From JBCBWG01 sp036804185 (GTDB lineage: Bacteria > Pseudomonadota > Alphaproteobacteria > Rhizobiales > Hyphomicrobiaceae): a DNA stretch of 16,000 bases. The notes under the pieces were generated by a model, which was not told the DNA's origin, made no database searches, and was given only the letters and a program-made list of their open reading frames with translations. This document shows, piece after piece, positions 15,750 to 16,000 of the stretch; the first letter of the stretch is position 1, and each line of letters begins with the position of its first letter. The stretch spans positions 1-16,000 of the forward strand of contig JBHJOC010000049.1 of assembly GCA_050330095.1 (NCBI GenBank), read 5' to 3'. The translations under genes and the position numbers were made by a program.

Positions 15750-15985
15750 GTACCGCGTCTCGATCAGAAGTCCCTAGTGTGATGACCGAGAAGTCCGCTG
15801 CATACCTTTCGGCTAGGCTGGGAGGCGGACTTCTCGGTCTCAATCACACGAGGATTTTGATAGTGATCGTGTCGTTCAGACCTCGAAATTCGTTCCGAGC
15901 GTGCGGCAGAATGAGACGAATTTCGCGGTCACGACACGAGCAGGCGCGTGTTGCGGATGGTGCAGGGACGTCTTATCGGCGGCAC
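15750..15985 (-). repeat. 73-bp palindromic repeat, copy C, split by an insertion
   Basis: 15751-15776 (TACCGC...CAGAAGTCCCT plus one base) and 15940-15984 (GCAGGCGCGTGTTGCGG onward) are the two parts of one 71-nt core. Joined, they have exactly the length of copies A and B and match copy B at 61 of 71 positions. The break falls at the junction of the left inner arm and the loop. The orientation is that of copy B. The outer right arm (GCGGCAC) is intact. Immediately beyond, GCACGCGTGTTGC (15982-15994) echoes the loop sequence and may begin another copy outside the window. Confidence 0.85.
15777..15939. mobile_element. 163-bp REPIN/MITE-like insert of two inverted hairpins
   Basis: The insert lies inside copy C. 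Its left hairpin has outer stem GTGTGAT (15777-15783) / ATCACAC (15843-15849) and perfect 15-bp inner stem GACCGAGAAGTCCGC (15784-15798) / 15825-15839. Its right hairpin has outer stem TCGTGTCGT (15867-15875) / ACGACACGA (15931-15939) and inner stem GACC-T-CGAAATTCGT (15879-15893) / 15916-15930. Both have a 3-nt asymmetric bulge (TCA as read on the plus strand), on opposite sides, so the two are in inverted orientation. The ends form 16-bp terminal inverted repeats with 13 matches (15777-15792 versus 15922-15937). It has no coding capacity, so any movement would depend on a transposase encoded elsewhere. Confidence 0.7.
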
Positions 15986-16000
15986 GCGTGTTGCACCACT

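Noticed and set aside
15607..15985. Hairpin array considered as integron attC sites
   Set aside because: The stems lack the RYYYAAC and GTTRRRY boxes that define attC, and there are no cassette ORFs between them.
15607..16000. Hairpin array considered as a CRISPR array
   Set aside because: There are no regularly spaced identical direct repeats with unique spacers and no cas genes; the repeats are inverted and of different sequences.

Overview
The window is chromosomal DNA from a high-GC alphaproteobacterium. The indicators are the atpA-atpG-atpD-atpC order, a ribosomal protein L19 with a helical C-terminal extension, a DUF2852-type protein, the map-radC pair, and a cytoplasmic heparinase II/III-family protein directly upstream of purH. 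The genus cannot be fixed from the sequence; a Rhodospirillales-like lineage is only a guess. Most genes are housekeeping. The unusual material is in the intergenic DNA.

Layout. 1-4156 (+) is the 3' part of the F1Fo ATP synthase operon: the end of atpA, then atpG, a 63-codon ORF coupled to the atpG stop, atpD, a palindromic repeat that starts on the last base of the atpD stop codon, a small four-cysteine zinc-ribbon-like protein, and atpC. 4476-8097 (+) carries rplS (L19 with an extra domain), map (methionine aminopeptidase), radC and hisF. A small exported protein (8180-8494, -) converges on hisF. 8495-8910 is a divergent intergenic region with a perfect 25-bp palindrome and three 13-bp-spaced GATCRATC boxes. 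8911-9840 (+) encodes two small single-pass membrane proteins. 10035-10871 (+) is an atypical crotonase. On the minus strand follow a GNAT acetyltransferase (10913-11428), purH (11632-13215) and the heparinase-family gene (13455-15269). 15270-16000 has no convincing gene; its right half is packed with hairpin elements.

The most interesting signal is a family of short structured repeats. A 73-bp element (outer 7-bp stem GTACCGC/GCGGTAC, inner 12-bp stem CAGAAGTCCCTG/CAGGGACTTCTG, 23-nt loop) occurs at 3260-3332, 11537-11609 and, split, at 15750-15776 plus 15940-15985. Two copies lie just after the stop codon of an upstream gene (atpD, purH), in the same orientation relative to that gene. The third copy is interrupted by a 163-bp insert made of two inverted hairpins with imperfect 16-bp terminal inverted repeats. 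Removing the insert restores an element of exactly the expected length without a target duplication. This looks like a REP/REPIN-type mobile palindrome nested in another repeat. Two further large hairpins lie immediately to the left, one sharing a 13-nt arm with the insert. No transposase is visible in the window.

Functionally, the left half combines ATP synthesis with translation (L19), N-terminal Met removal (Map) and histidine synthesis (HisF). HisF releases AICAR, which PurH on the right side of the window consumes, so the two pathways meet at this metabolite, although the genes are not in one operon.
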